Shown: positions 24,455 to 32,846, counted from the first letter of the stretch. The stretch is 64,000 bases of DNA from JAVBNF01 sp031551725 (GCA_031551725.1 JAVBNF010000026.1:1-64000), one strand, 5' to 3'. Translations and numbers: made by a program. The notes: a model not told the origin generated them from the sequence alone.

Positions 24455-24537
24455 AGATGGCCACACAACGCTTTGCGTTGTTCGACATGGCAACCGAAAA
24501 CAAGAAACAACGAGATGGGCACGCTACGCTGGCCGCA
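24455..24537. repeat. REP-like element with hairpin after gltX
   Basis: GATGGCCAC is followed by the hairpin ACAACGC-TTT-GCGTTGT (24466-24482), then a second partial unit GATGGGCACGCTACGCTGG near 24514. GATGGCCAC plus hairpin is shared with the element inside the porin gene at 4019-4115. It lies between convergent gltX and rsmE. Confidence 0.55.
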
Positions 24538-24538
24538 A

Positions 24539-25258
24539 CTACTCATTAATTAACTGAACCGTATGAACAGCCGCAATGCCGGCTGTTTCTGTTCTTAACC
24601 GGCTGTTTCCAAGTGTTACGGCAATAAAATGATTGTCTAACGCTTGTTGTACTTCATCGGCTGAAAAATCGCCTTCCGGGCCAATTAAAATCAATGTGTT
24701 TTCTTTTTCTTGAACAGCTGATTTTAATGGTGTTTTCGGAACGTTTCCACAATAGGCAATGCATTTTTTACCGGAAAAATCCTGTTTTAGAATATCCGAA
24801 ATAGGAGTGAGGGCGTTTATTTTCGGGAGAAATGCTTTTTGCGATTGTTTGACTGCCGAAAGGACAATCCGTTCCAAACGTTCTGTTTTTAATACTTGCC
24901 GCTCCGAATGTTTACATAAAATCGGAGTAATCTCGTCAATCCCCATTTCCACGGCTTTTTCCACAAACCATTCCAAACGGTCGATGTTTTTGGTGGGAGC
25001 GATGGCCATGTGCAAATAGAAATTTCTTTTCTCGAAATTAGGATGAGTTTCAAGAATTTCGGCAGTGCATGATTTTGGGTTTACATCCATTAATTTAGCA
25101 AGAAATAAAGTGCCTTGCCCGTCAATAATTCGAACATTGTCGCCATTGCGCAAGCGCAGTACTTTCGCAGCGTGCGCGCTTTCGTCGGTATCCAAAATGA
25201 TAAGCTGATTTTGGATGTTGTTTGCAAAAAAAATCGGAGTGTCGGAAGTTGATTTCAT
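24539..25258 (-). CDS. rsmE: 16S rRNA (uracil-1498-N3)-methyltransferase
   Basis: RsmE methylates U1498 of 16S rRNA with S-adenosylmethionine in the 30S subunit. From the start at 25258 it has 239 residues, the family size. The frame is open 42 codons further upstream, but the promoter box 4 nt before this ATG excludes that. An N-terminal PUA-like domain is followed by a SPOUT trefoil-knot domain. LIGPEGDFSADEV and VTLGNSRLRTETAGI are the knot signatures. The promoter-to-ATG distance suggests a leaderless mRNA. Confidence 0.95.
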   Translation of the reverse strand: MKSTSDTPIFFANNIQNQLIILDTDESAHAAKVLRLRNGDNVRIIDGQGTLFLAKLMDVNPKSCTAEILETHPNFEKRNFYLHMAIAPTKNIDRLEWFVEKAVEMGIDEITPILCKHSERQVLKTERLERIVLSAVKQSQKAFLPKINALTPISDILKQDFSGKKCIAYCGNVPKTPLKSAVQEKENTLILIGPEGDFSADEVQQALDNHFIAVTLGNSRLRTETAGIAAVHTVQLINE

Positions 25259-25262
25259 GGTG

Positions 25263-25270
25263 CAAAGATA
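25263..25270 (-). promoter_or_regulatory. Promoter -7 box of rsmE (leaderless geometry)
   Basis: TATCTTTG on the minus strand followed by only CACC before ATG. Confidence 0.6.
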
Positions 25271-25318
25271 AGAAAATAATGTGAAGAGAAGAAATCGTTG
25301 TATATTAATAAAAATTTG

Positions 25319-25326
25319 TATTTTTG
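25319..25326 (+). promoter_or_regulatory. Promoter -7 box of folK
   Basis: TATTTTTG, 11 nt before the first of two adjacent ATG codons of folK. Confidence 0.55.
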
Positions 25327-25337
25327 TAAAAAAATCA

Positions 25338-25841
25338 ATGATGAAGTTATATCTTCTTCTTGGCGGAAATATTGGGAATTGCAAAGAATGTTTTGCAAAA
25401 GCACGGGAAATGCTTATAGAAAACGTGGGCGAAGAATTGCAAATATCAGCTTTGTACGAATCTGAAGCCTGGGGTTTTGAGTCGGAACATAAATTCTTGA
25501 ATCAAGTTTTGATTTATTCCACAAAACTCAGTCCCGACGCTGTTTTACAGCAAACACAAATGATTGAGAAAAAATTGGGACGGCTTGCAAAAACGACAAT
25601 AGCTTACGAATCGCGCCCGATTGATATAGATATTTTATTTTATGAAAATGAAATTGTTGATTTACCTTATTTGAAAATTCCACATCCTTTATTGCATCAA
25701 CGGCGTTTTACTTTAATGCCGCTCGAAGAAATCGCTTCTAATTTTATGCATCCGGTTTTGAAAAAGCACATCTATGAGCTTTTGGCAGAATGTGAAGATC
25801 AATCAGTGGTGATGCGCATCCTTAAAAAAACGAAATGTTAA
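25338..25841 (+). CDS. folK: 2-amino-4-hydroxy-6-hydroxymethyldihydropteridine pyrophosphokinase
   Basis: FolK transfers pyrophosphate from ATP to the pterin precursor of folate. The protein has 167 residues from the ATG at 25338 (or 166 from the adjacent ATG at 25341). The longer open frame begins within the promoter and is not used. YLLLGGNIGN is the N-terminal pterin-site element, and RPIDIDILFYEN is the HPPK signature with its catalytic aspartates. IPHPLLHQRRFTLMPLEEIA closes the fold. It is divergent from rsmE. Confidence 0.95.
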   Translation: MMKLYLLLGGNIGNCKECFAKAREMLIENVGEELQISALYESEAWGFESEHKFLNQVLIYSTKLSPDAVLQQTQMIEKKLGRLAKTTIAYESRPIDIDILFYENEIVDLPYLKIPHPLLHQRRFTLMPLEEIASNFMHPVLKKHIYELLAECEDQSVVMRILKKTKC

Positions 25842-25917
25842 TTAAAATAACAAATTGTTAAATTTTTCTTAATTCGCTGTTTTTTAATTAAAAAAGTTTT
25901 ATTTTCGCAAATATTTT

Positions 25918-25937
25918 TTATCAATAAATTTTGATAA
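25918..25937. promoter_or_regulatory. Dyad upstream of the hicAB promoter, candidate operator
   Basis: TTATCAA (25918-25924) and TTGATAA (25931-25937) form an inverted repeat placed where the -33 region of the hicAB promoter should be. HicB antitoxins with a DNA-binding domain repress their own operon, so this is a plausible HicB site. Confidence 0.45.
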
Positions 25938-25952
25938 AAGTATAATTTTTTA

Positions 25953-25960
25953 TATCTTTG
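25953..25960 (+). promoter_or_regulatory. Promoter -7 box of hicAB
   Basis: TATCTTTG, 15 nt before the hicA ATG. Confidence 0.55.
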
Positions 25961-25975
25961 TAAATGTGAAATAAA

Positions 25976-26164
25976 ATGAAACATTCGGAATTTATACGAA
26001 TTGTTCAGCGAAATGGTTGGCAATTGGTTCGAATTAAAGGAAGTCACTATATCTTCGAAAAAGGTGGAATAATAAGTCCGCCGGTTCCTAATCATGGGAG
26101 TAAAGAAATTGGAAAAGGACTGGTGAGAACGTTGGTGAAACAAATGAAATTGGAGTATTTATGA
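25976..26164 (+). CDS. hicA: HicA toxin, mRNA interferase
   Basis: This is a 62-residue HicA with the double-stranded-RNA-binding-like fold. The catalytic His is in RIKGSHYIFEKGG (His24), and VPNHGSKEIGKGLVRTLVKQ completes the pattern. HicA cleaves mRNA and tmRNA unless bound by HicB. Its stop overlaps the hicB ATG (ATGA), so the toxin gene comes first and the pair is translationally coupled. Confidence 0.94.
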   Translation: MKHSEFIRIVQRNGWQLVRIKGSHYIFEKGGIISPPVPNHGSKEIGKGLVRTLVKQMKLEYL

Positions 26165-26562
26165 AAACGCTAAAGGTTATTGTTGAAAAAACAAAAGATT
26201 TTTATACGGCATACGCCGATGAAGCCGTTGGAATTAACGGAGGAGGAAACACAATTGAGGAAATGAAAAAGAATTTATTCGAAGGTCTCGAACTTTACAA
26301 GGAAGTTACTCCGAAAAAGGAGTGGCCGGACGCCATTAAAACCAATGATTTCGAAATTATTTACAAATACGATACACAAAGTTTTTTGAATTATTACAGT
26401 CGGGTTTTTACGAAATCTGCACTTGAGCGCATGACTGGCATCAATCAGCAATTGTTGCATCATTATGCAAAAGGCCTCAAAAAACCACGCGAAGTTCAAC
26501 GTAAAAAAATTGAAAAAGCAATACATGATCTTGCTCACGAAATGCTTCATGTGCAATTGTAA
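26161..26562 (+). CDS. hicB: HicB antitoxin
   Basis: This 133-residue antitoxin has a degenerate RNase H-like N-terminal domain (KVIVEKTKDFYTAYADEAVGINGGGNTIEEMKKNL). Its C-terminal DNA-binding helix-turn-helix (about 85-130) contains ALERMTGINQQLLHHYAKGLKKPRE. The N-terminal part masks HicA and the C-terminal part represses the operon. The length is normal. It directly overlaps hicA. Confidence 0.93.
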   Translation: MKTLKVIVEKTKDFYTAYADEAVGINGGGNTIEEMKKNLFEGLELYKEVTPKKEWPDAIKTNDFEIIYKYDTQSFLNYYSRVFTKSALERMTGINQQLLHHYAKGLKKPREVQRKKIEKAIHDLAHEMLHVQL

Positions 26563-26592
26563 TGAGAATTTTGTAAAACCCGATAAAAAACG

Positions 26593-26600
26593 TATTTTTG
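26593..26600 (+). promoter_or_regulatory. Promoter -7 box of the DPP5 gene
   Basis: TATTTTTG, 20 nt before the ATG at 26621. Confidence 0.55.
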
Positions 26601-26620
26601 CAATCTGAAAAATTATTATC

Positions 26621-28684
26621 ATGAAAAAAATATTTGGATTGTTATTGATTTCGGTAGTTTTGATTTCCTGCAAAAGCAAGAAAGCTCCGGAAACAATTAT
26701 TGAAAAACCGGTTTTGGCGATTGAGAACGGGCAAATGACGCCTGAAGTGCTTTGGGGTATGGGTAGAATAACCGAAATGGCGGTTTCGCCCGATGGTCAA
26801 ACAGTAATTTTTGGCGTACGTTATTTCGATATTGCCGAAAATAAAGGGAATACAGATGTTTATTCCGTAAAAATCGACGGCAGCGACATGAAACAAATTA
26901 TCCGCACTGAGACTTCCGAATTCAATCTGGCATGGCGTTCCGACGGCAAAAAAATTGCATACGTCAGCGGCGGACAAATGTGGGAAACCAATCCCGACGG
27001 CACGCATCCGAAACAAATTTCGGATATCGAAGGCGGCATTGAAGGCTTTAAATATGCACCGGACATGACGAAAATTGTTTTTGTAAAAGCTGTGAAAGTT
27101 GAGCAAACCGCAAAAGATATTTATCCCGATTTAGATAAAACAACCGGACTTGTATATGACGATTTGATGTACCGCCATTGGGATACTTGGTCGGACGGTA
27201 CAGTGCCGCATGTTTTCGTTGCTGATTATAATGGAAATGCAATTGCAAATGAAATAGATGTCATCGAAGGCGAGCCTTTTGAAGCTCCTATGCGTCCGCA
27301 CGGTGGAATGGAACAAATCAACTGGAGTCCGGACAGCAAAACAATTGCTTATACTTGCCGTAAATTGACAGGAAAAGCATACGCACTTTCTACAAATTCA
27401 GATATTTTTCTTTATAATATTGAAAATAAAACAACTGTTAATATTTCCAATGATTCCAAAGGTTATGACTGGAATCCTGTTTTTTCGCCCGACGGCAAGA
27501 AAATTGCATGGGAAAGCATGGAACGCGATGGCTACGAATCCGACAAATTACGTTTGATGGTGTATGATTTGGATGCAAAAACAACAACGCAATATATTAA
27601 AAACTGGGAAGAAAGTGTAACCAATCTTCTTTGGTCACAAGATGCAAATACAATTTACTTTATCAGTAATTATCATGCAACTTCTTGTATTTATGGTGTA
27701 GATTTGATGACCGACAGTTTGTTTGAAATTGCAGGCGGTCAAGCCGACTTTGTAGGTTTAGCTTTAGCCGGAAATAAACTGGTAGGGATGAAGCAAACGA
27801 CGCAATTGCCCACAGATTTATATACAATCGATTTGCAATCCAAAACAGAAAATCAAATTACATTTGTGAATAAAGATGTTTTGGATCAACTAAAACCGGT
27901 TGACGTTAAAGAACGCTGGACAAAAACAACGGATAACAAACAAATGCTTTCGTGGGTCGTTTATCCGCCGGATTTTGATTCCACAAAAACCTATCCGGTA
28001 GTGATGTTTTGTGCAGGCGGACCGCAAAATGCCGTAAGCCAATTCTTCAGCTATCGTTGGAATTTCCGTTTGATGGCTTCGCAAGGTTATATTGTGATTG
28101 CTCCTAATCGCCGTGGAGTTCCCGGTTTTGGAAAGGAATGGATTGAACAAATCAGCGGCGATTACGGCGGACAAAATATGAAAGATTATTTGTCTGCAAT
28201 TGATGATATCGCGAAAGAAAAGTATGTAAACAAAGATGCTTTAGGCTGTGTGGGTGCAAGCTATGGCGGCTTTTCCGTCTATTGGCTCGCCGGGCATCAT
28301 GAAAAACGTTTCAAGGCATTTATTGCTCACAATGGAATGTTTAATATCGAGCAACACGCTATGGAAACTGAAGAAATGTGGTTTCCTAAATGGGATCAAG
28401 GTGGTTTGCCATGGGATAAAAATCCGGTTGTACAACGTACTTTGGCAACTTCCCCACATAAATTTGTAGATAAATGGGATACGCCGATTATGGTTGTTGT
28501 TGGACAAAAAGACTACCGTATTCCATATTCTCAGGGCTTAGCCGCTTACAACGCCGCTGTTTTGCACAATATTCCTGCGGAATTGCTCGTGTTTGAAGAT
28601 GAAAACCATTGGGTACTTAAACCTCAAAACGGTATTTTGTGGCAACGCCGATTCTTTAATTTCTTGGATACTTATTTGAAGTAA
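26621..28684 (+). CDS. dpp5: Dipeptidyl-peptidase 5 (S9 family), lipoprotein form
   Basis: This serine exopeptidase releases dipeptides from peptides in the periplasm. It has 687 residues and closely follows Porphyromonas gingivalis DPP5 in length and wording (for example QISGDYGGQNM and GASYGGFSVYWLAGHHEKRF). An N-terminal seven-bladed propeller (about 40-400) precedes the alpha/beta-hydrolase domain. The catalytic triad reads Ser547 (GASYGG), Asp631 (VVGQKDYR) and His663 (DENHWVL). The signal peptide ends LISCKS, a lipobox with Cys17, whereas the Porphyromonas enzyme is described as soluble periplasmic. It likely works with other dipeptidyl-peptidases to feed amino acid fermentation. Confidence 0.95.
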   Translation: MKKIFGLLLISVVLISCKSKKAPETIIEKPVLAIENGQMTPEVLWGMGRITEMAVSPDGQTVIFGVRYFDIAENKGNTDVYSVKIDGSDMKQIIRTETSEFNLAWRSDGKKIAYVSGGQMWETNPDGTHPKQISDIEGGIEGFKYAPDMTKIVFVKAVKVEQTAKDIYPDLDKTTGLVYDDLMYRHWDTWSDGTVPHVFVADYNGNAIANEIDVIEGEPFEAPMRPHGGMEQINWSPDSKTIAYTCRKLTGKAYALSTNSDIFLYNIENKTTVNISNDSKGYDWNPVFSPDGKKIAWESMERDGYESDKLRLMVYDLDAKTTTQYIKNWEESVTNLLWSQDANTIYFISNYHATSCIYGVDLMTDSLFEIAGGQADFVGLALAGNKLVGMKQTTQLPTDLYTIDLQSKTENQITFVNKDVLDQLKPVDVKERWTKTTDNKQMLSWVVYPPDFDSTKTYPVVMFCAGGPQNAVSQFFSYRWNFRLMASQGYIVIAPNRRGVPGFGKEWIEQISGDYGGQNMKDYLSAIDDIAKEKYVNKDALGCVGASYGGFSVYWLAGHHEKRFKAFIAHNGMFNIEQHAMETEEMWFPKWDQGGLPWDKNPVVQRTLATSPHKFVDKWDTPIMVVVGQKDYRIPYSQGLAAYNAAVLHNIPAELLVFEDENHWVLKPQNGILWQRRFFNFLDTYLK

Positions 28685-28741
28685 TTGTAAATTGTTAATT
28701 GTAAATTGTTAATGGGCTCCGCGTGTGGTATTTTTAGAGAC

Positions 28742-28777
28742 TAATGGTTAATTGAGGCGTAGCTTCATTAACCATTA
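28742..28777. repeat. Hairpin between convergent dpp5 and flavodoxin genes
   Basis: TAATGGTTAAT (28742-28752) pairs with ATTAACCATTA (28767-28777). It is surrounded by AT-rich GTTAATTGTAAATT repeats (28685-28712). There is no strong T-run; it may be a weak bidirectional terminator. Confidence 0.5.
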
Positions 28778-28781
28778 ACAA

Positions 28782-29291
28782 TTAACCATTAATAATTTTT
28801 TTTAATTCCTCCACCCAGTTTCTAATTCGTTCTTCGTTCTTGTCGGATTGATTTTCCATATCAATAACCAAGCCTTGGAACTTGCCGCTTTTTAGCGCCA
28901 GCGAATGCTCAAAAGTGTAGCCTTCTGTGGATGTTTGCCCAACAATAGTTGCGCCGCAGCCGGTAAAAATATAAGCTAAAATTCCAATTCCGTCGGCAAA
29001 ATTTTCAGGATAATTGACTTGGTCGCCTAAGCCAAAGATCGCTACTTTTTTACCTGTTAAATTTAATGAACGTAGTGCCGGAACAAGCTCGTCCCATTGG
29101 GGTGGAAGCTCGCCGTCAAACCAAGTGGAACATCCGATAATTAAAAAATCGTACGCATCAAGTTGGCTTCTGTTAAATTCTTCGAGGGACATCACCTCAA
29201 TCGGAGTGTCCCCGAACGCTTTTTTCACTTCCTCTGCAATCAATGCTGTTTTGTTCGTCGAGGTTCCGTATATTAATCCTATCGGTTTCAT
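28782..29291 (-). CDS. Flavodoxin
   Basis: This is a 169-residue long-chain flavodoxin, a small FMN electron carrier replacing ferredoxin under iron limitation. The FMN phosphate loop is YGTSTNKTALIA (about 6-17; the usual second Gly/Thr pattern is partly altered to TSTNKT). IGCSTWFDGELPPQWDEL (near 53-70) and FGLGDQVNYPENFADG (near 87-102) are isoalloxazine-binding loops. It lies 64 nt after the E1 gene on the same strand, so it may be expressed with the 2-oxoacid dehydrogenase. Confidence 0.94.
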   Translation of the reverse strand: MKPIGLIYGTSTNKTALIAEEVKKAFGDTPIEVMSLEEFNRSQLDAYDFLIIGCSTWFDGELPPQWDELVPALRSLNLTGKKVAIFGLGDQVNYPENFADGIGILAYIFTGCGATIVGQTSTEGYTFEHSLALKSGKFQGLVIDMENQSDKNEERIRNWVEELKKIING

Positions 29292-29355
29292 GACTGTTTC
29301 TGTTTAAAAATATATACTTATTCATAACCCTTCATTTTTAAAACTGCTTCGCATT

Positions 29356-31389
29356 TTAATATTGTAATAAATCAATAATTGCTTTGTAGATTTTATCTTC
29401 ATTCGGCAAAATTGCATTTTCCAAATTATGATGAAACCCCACGGGCGTGAATGTTGAGCCCACTCGTTGTATGGGTGCATCCAGATAGCGAAACATTTCG
29501 GTACCGATTTCAGCCGCCAATTCGGCGCCAAAACCTGAGAAAACTTTATCTTCGTGAATAACCAAAACTTTGTTTGTCTTTTTTACGGAAGCAAATACCG
29601 TTTCTTTATCCCATGGAACTAATGAACGTAAGTCAATTACTTCTACGTTTCCACGTCCCTCTTGTGCAACCTTTTCGGCAGCAGCCAGACTTAGATGGGT
29701 AGTATTTCCATACGTTATAATTGTCAGATCCTTGCCTTCGCGGCGAATACGTGCTTTGCCGAAAGGGACCTCGAAATCATTGGGAACCACCGTAGATGCT
29801 GCTACGGAATTATATTGTAATTTCGGCTCCATAAACAGCGTTACACCGCGTGAACGCATACTTGTGCGTAGCAATCCTGCCGCATCATCGGCAAAAGACG
29901 GGTATACAATCCGCGCTCCGGGCAGTGTTGTTAATGCGCCTTCGAGATTTTGCGAGTGATACAAGCCACCGCCGATATATCCGCCGGATGCCAAACGAAT
30001 GGTCATATTCGGAACGAATTTTCCGTTGTTTCGCCAATATTCGTGCGTTGCTTCCACATATTGTTCAACGGCCGGCCAGAAATAATCGGCAAACTCGGCG
30101 CCTTCAATCACAATGCGGATTTTGTCGTTAAAACGGCTCATGCCGTTGGCACTTCCTACAATGTAATCTTCGGCAATCGGAGCGTTGAAAATGCGCTTTT
30201 CGCCAAACAATTGCTGCATACCTTTTGTTACATTGAAAACGCCGCCTTTATCCTTATTCGCCACATCTTGACCCCATAAAAAAGTGTCGGGATTATGTTC
30301 GAATTCGGCTTTTAATGTTTCATTTAAGGCCGTAACCAAAGGTTTTTTCTCACCCTCTTGGTTGTGTGTTCCATCAATGTATTTTTGCGGTTGATACGGT
30401 TCCGGAAGTACGAAATCTAAAATCGTTTTCGGGTCGGGATCGGGCATTGATAGAACTTTTTTATGGGCATCTTGCAATTCTTTTTTTGCACCGGCTTCAA
30501 TTTCCTGCAATTCTTCTTCCGTAAAACGTTCATAGCGCAACAACATCCTGCGGTATTTCATCAATGGATCTGCTGCTTTTGTGTAGGCAAGTTCATTATC
30601 ATCACGATATAATGATTGTTTGTCTGAATTTGAGTGCGAACCAATACGCACACAGTTTGCCTGTACAATCACCGGACATTGATGTTCGAGCGCATATTCA
30701 CGGGCTTCGGTCATTGCGTTCATCGAATCAAAAACATCTTTACCATTACAAAAAATGATTTTGATGTTTTTAAAATTCTTGAAATTTTCCGCCACTTTTC
30801 GATTGGCCGTTTGGTCTTTTTTCGGAACAGAAATTCCATACCCATTGTCTTGGATAACCAAAACCATGGGCAAATGTTCTGTACTTGCGCCGTTGATGGC
30901 TTCATACACAAAACCTTCCGACGTAGAGGCTTCGCCGTGCGATGCAAATGCAACACCTTTATGATTGTAATATTTCATGGCACGAGCAACGCCGGCTGCA
31001 TGCAAATCTTGTGTGGCTGTGGCCGATGAAACGTTGTGGATGTTCCATTCTATTTTCGAAAAATGGTTGGACATGTGCCGTCCGCCGCTTGTCAAATCAG
31101 CGGCTTTCGATAAGCCGTTTAATAAGATTTCTTCTGCTGTCATTCCGGCCGAAAGCACGGTTAACATATCACGGTAGTAAGGAAATAAATGGTCCATGCC
31201 TTTTTGGAAAACTTGTCCGATTGCCAGTTGAATGCCATCGTGTCCCGCGTATGGAGCGTGAAAAGACCAGCCTAATGATTGCAAAAGATACATCGGCGCT
31301 TTTTCGTCCAGAGCTCGTCCTAAAGTCATTAGATAGAACCATTTTTTTAGGGTTTCTTTATCGGTATCTATGATATTATATGTTTTCAT
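29356..31389 (-). CDS. 2-oxoacid dehydrogenase E1, fused alpha and beta subunits (branched-chain type)
   Basis: This 677-residue protein catalyses thiamine-diphosphate-dependent oxidative decarboxylation of 2-oxoacids and acyl transfer to E2 lipoyl groups. Residues 1-330 are the E1 alpha part, with SHGEASTSEGFVYEAI and IQDNGYGIS as the ThDP/Mg-binding motif. Residues 350-677 are the E1 beta part, with FGEKRIFNAPIAEDYIVG, GAEFADYFWPA and DLRSLVPWDKETV. Fused E1 chains of this type are usual in Bacteroidetes. Branched-chain keto acids are the likely substrates, but pyruvate or others cannot be excluded. It follows the E2 gene by 58 nt; no E3 gene is in the window. Confidence 0.93.
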   Translation of the reverse strand: MKTYNIIDTDKETLKKWFYLMTLGRALDEKAPMYLLQSLGWSFHAPYAGHDGIQLAIGQVFQKGMDHLFPYYRDMLTVLSAGMTAEEILLNGLSKAADLTSGGRHMSNHFSKIEWNIHNVSSATATQDLHAAGVARAMKYYNHKGVAFASHGEASTSEGFVYEAINGASTEHLPMVLVIQDNGYGISVPKKDQTANRKVAENFKNFKNIKIIFCNGKDVFDSMNAMTEAREYALEHQCPVIVQANCVRIGSHSNSDKQSLYRDDNELAYTKAADPLMKYRRMLLRYERFTEEELQEIEAGAKKELQDAHKKVLSMPDPDPKTILDFVLPEPYQPQKYIDGTHNQEGEKKPLVTALNETLKAEFEHNPDTFLWGQDVANKDKGGVFNVTKGMQQLFGEKRIFNAPIAEDYIVGSANGMSRFNDKIRIVIEGAEFADYFWPAVEQYVEATHEYWRNNGKFVPNMTIRLASGGYIGGGLYHSQNLEGALTTLPGARIVYPSFADDAAGLLRTSMRSRGVTLFMEPKLQYNSVAASTVVPNDFEVPFGKARIRREGKDLTIITYGNTTHLSLAAAEKVAQEGRGNVEVIDLRSLVPWDKETVFASVKKTNKVLVIHEDKVFSGFGAELAAEIGTEMFRYLDAPIQRVGSTFTPVGFHHNLENAILPNEDKIYKAIIDLLQY

Positions 31390-31447
31390 AATAATCTTAA
31401 TTTAGAGTTGACAAGGGAGCGAGTTAACGAGTGAAAACCACTCATCC

Positions 31448-32725
31448 TCATAACTCATAACTTTCTAATAAATCGCCAATTCTACGTAAGAATTTTCCGC
31501 CTAACGCACCATCAATAATCCGGTGGTCATAAGAAAGCGATAAATACATTTTATGTCTGATTGCAATCACGTCGCCGTCCGGAGTTTCAACTACAGCCGG
31601 TTTCTTTTCGATGTATCCGACGCCTAAAATCGCAACTTGCGGTTGATTGATAATAGGGGTGGCGAAAAGCGTTTTAAATGTTCCGAAATTCGTAATTGTA
31701 AATGTTCCACCCGAAATATCGTCGGGAGAAAGTTTATTGTTACGCGCTTTTTTAGCCAAATCATCCATGCGAACAGCCAATCCGTTCAACGAGAGTTCAT
31801 CAGCATGATGAATAACAGGCACAATCAAATTGCCGTTTTCCAGCGCAACCGCAATGCCGATGTTGATTTGTTTTTTCAAAATAATTTGATGCTCGTTTAC
31901 GGAAGCGTTTACTCGCGGAAATTCGATTAATGCTTTCGCAACAGCTTCTGTAATGGCAGGCATAAACGTTAATTTAATACCTTCGCGTTTCAAAAACTCG
32001 TCTTTGTTTTTTTCGTTCCAGTGTACCAGTTTGGTAACATCAATTTCGATAACACTCGTTACGTGTGGCGATGTTTTTTTCGACATAAGCATGTGATCGG
32101 CAGTTACTTTGCGGATAAAATCCATTTCAATCACTTCGTCGCCTTCTGAAACTTGCACAGGTGGTTTTGGTGTTTCAGATTTTTTAATATCTGTTTGCTT
32201 GTCTTCTTCCTTGTACCTCGTACCTTTTTGATTGTTCTTGCCATCCAAATATCGTTCAATATCCTGCTTGCTCACCCGGCCTTGATAGCCTGTGCCGGAA
32301 ATTTGATCGAGTTCGTCCATTGAGATTTTTGAATCTTTAGCCATTTGCATAACCAATGGAGAATAAAACCTGTCGTTATTTTTTTTCTTTTTTTGTACCT
32401 CATGCCCCGTGTCTTGTGCCTCGCCACCTGTTACTTGAGATTTTTCAGTTGGTGTTTGTGAGTAGGTACTTGCTGCCTCTTCGCCTTCCGGCAAAATACG
32501 GGCAATGATAGTTCCGATTGCTACAGTTTCATCAATGCCGGCTAAAATTTCCATTATTTTTCCACTTATAGGTGATGGAATTTCCGCGCTTACTTTTTGT
32601 GTGGAAACCTCGAACAGAACATCATCTTCTTTAACAACATCTCCTACGCTTACGTGCCACTTCATAATCGTTCCTTCTGTGATGCTTTCGCCCAATTTGG
32701 GCATTTTTATATCGAAAAGTGCCAT
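31448..32725 (-). CDS. 2-oxoacid dehydrogenase E2, dihydrolipoamide acyltransferase
   Basis: This 425-residue E2 core forms the scaffold of the complex and transfers acyl groups to CoA. The lipoyl domain (1-78) carries the lipoylated Lys44 in STQKVSAEIPSP. A peripheral subunit-binding domain (about 118-155, SPLVMQMAKDSKISMDELDQISGTGYQGRV) and the catalytic domain (about 195-425) follow. YDHRIIDGALGG holds His401 and Asp405. Both interdomain linkers are coded by simple repeats of the GGTACAAGG type (32211-32230 and 32395-32435). The gene is the first of the E2-E1 unit and has its own promoter box. Confidence 0.95.
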   Translation of the reverse strand: MALFDIKMPKLGESITEGTIMKWHVSVGDVVKEDDVLFEVSTQKVSAEIPSPISGKIMEILAGIDETVAIGTIIARILPEGEEAASTYSQTPTEKSQVTGGEAQDTGHEVQKKKKNNDRFYSPLVMQMAKDSKISMDELDQISGTGYQGRVSKQDIERYLDGKNNQKGTRYKEEDKQTDIKKSETPKPPVQVSEGDEVIEMDFIRKVTADHMLMSKKTSPHVTSVIEIDVTKLVHWNEKNKDEFLKREGIKLTFMPAITEAVAKALIEFPRVNASVNEHQIILKKQINIGIAVALENGNLIVPVIHHADELSLNGLAVRMDDLAKKARNNKLSPDDISGGTFTITNFGTFKTLFATPIINQPQVAILGVGYIEKKPAVVETPDGDVIAIRHKMYLSLSYDHRIIDGALGGKFLRRIGDLLESYEL

Positions 32726-32747
32726 GACTTTATAATTTTCTTGTTTT

Positions 32748-32755
32748 CAAATATA
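32748..32755 (-). promoter_or_regulatory. Promoter -7 box of the E2-E1 unit
   Basis: TATATTTG on the minus strand, 22 nt from the E2 ATG. A TTTG lies about 22 nt further upstream, where the -33 box is expected. Confidence 0.6.
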
Positions 32756-32799
32756 AACAAACAAATGTTGAAAAAGTTCAAATATTAAGTTTTAACAAA

Positions 32800-32846
32800 T
32801 TTTTAACATTTATTAAGAAATAATTTAGCCTGTCATCGCGTTTATA
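32800..32846 (+). promoter_or_regulatory. Shared accessory-gene promoter module, copy C
   Basis: TTTTTAACATTTATTAAGAA starts at 32800 and CATCGCGTTTATAT at 32834, spaced 34 nt as in copies A and B. The dinD ATG is 53 nt from CATCGCG. Confidence 0.65.

Noticed and set aside
25259..25384. Extended start for rsmE
   Set aside because: The 42 extra codons overlap the divergent folK gene and both promoters and lack RsmE similarity.
28782..29291. Flavodoxin phosphate loop TSTNKT as a sign of lost FMN binding
   Set aside because: The loop keeps the Thr/Ser-rich pattern and the two isoalloxazine loops are intact; the variation is within what the family tolerates.
29356..31389. Fusion of E1 alpha and beta as an assembly or evolutionary oddity
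   Set aside because: Fused E1 chains of this length are common in Bacteroidetes.
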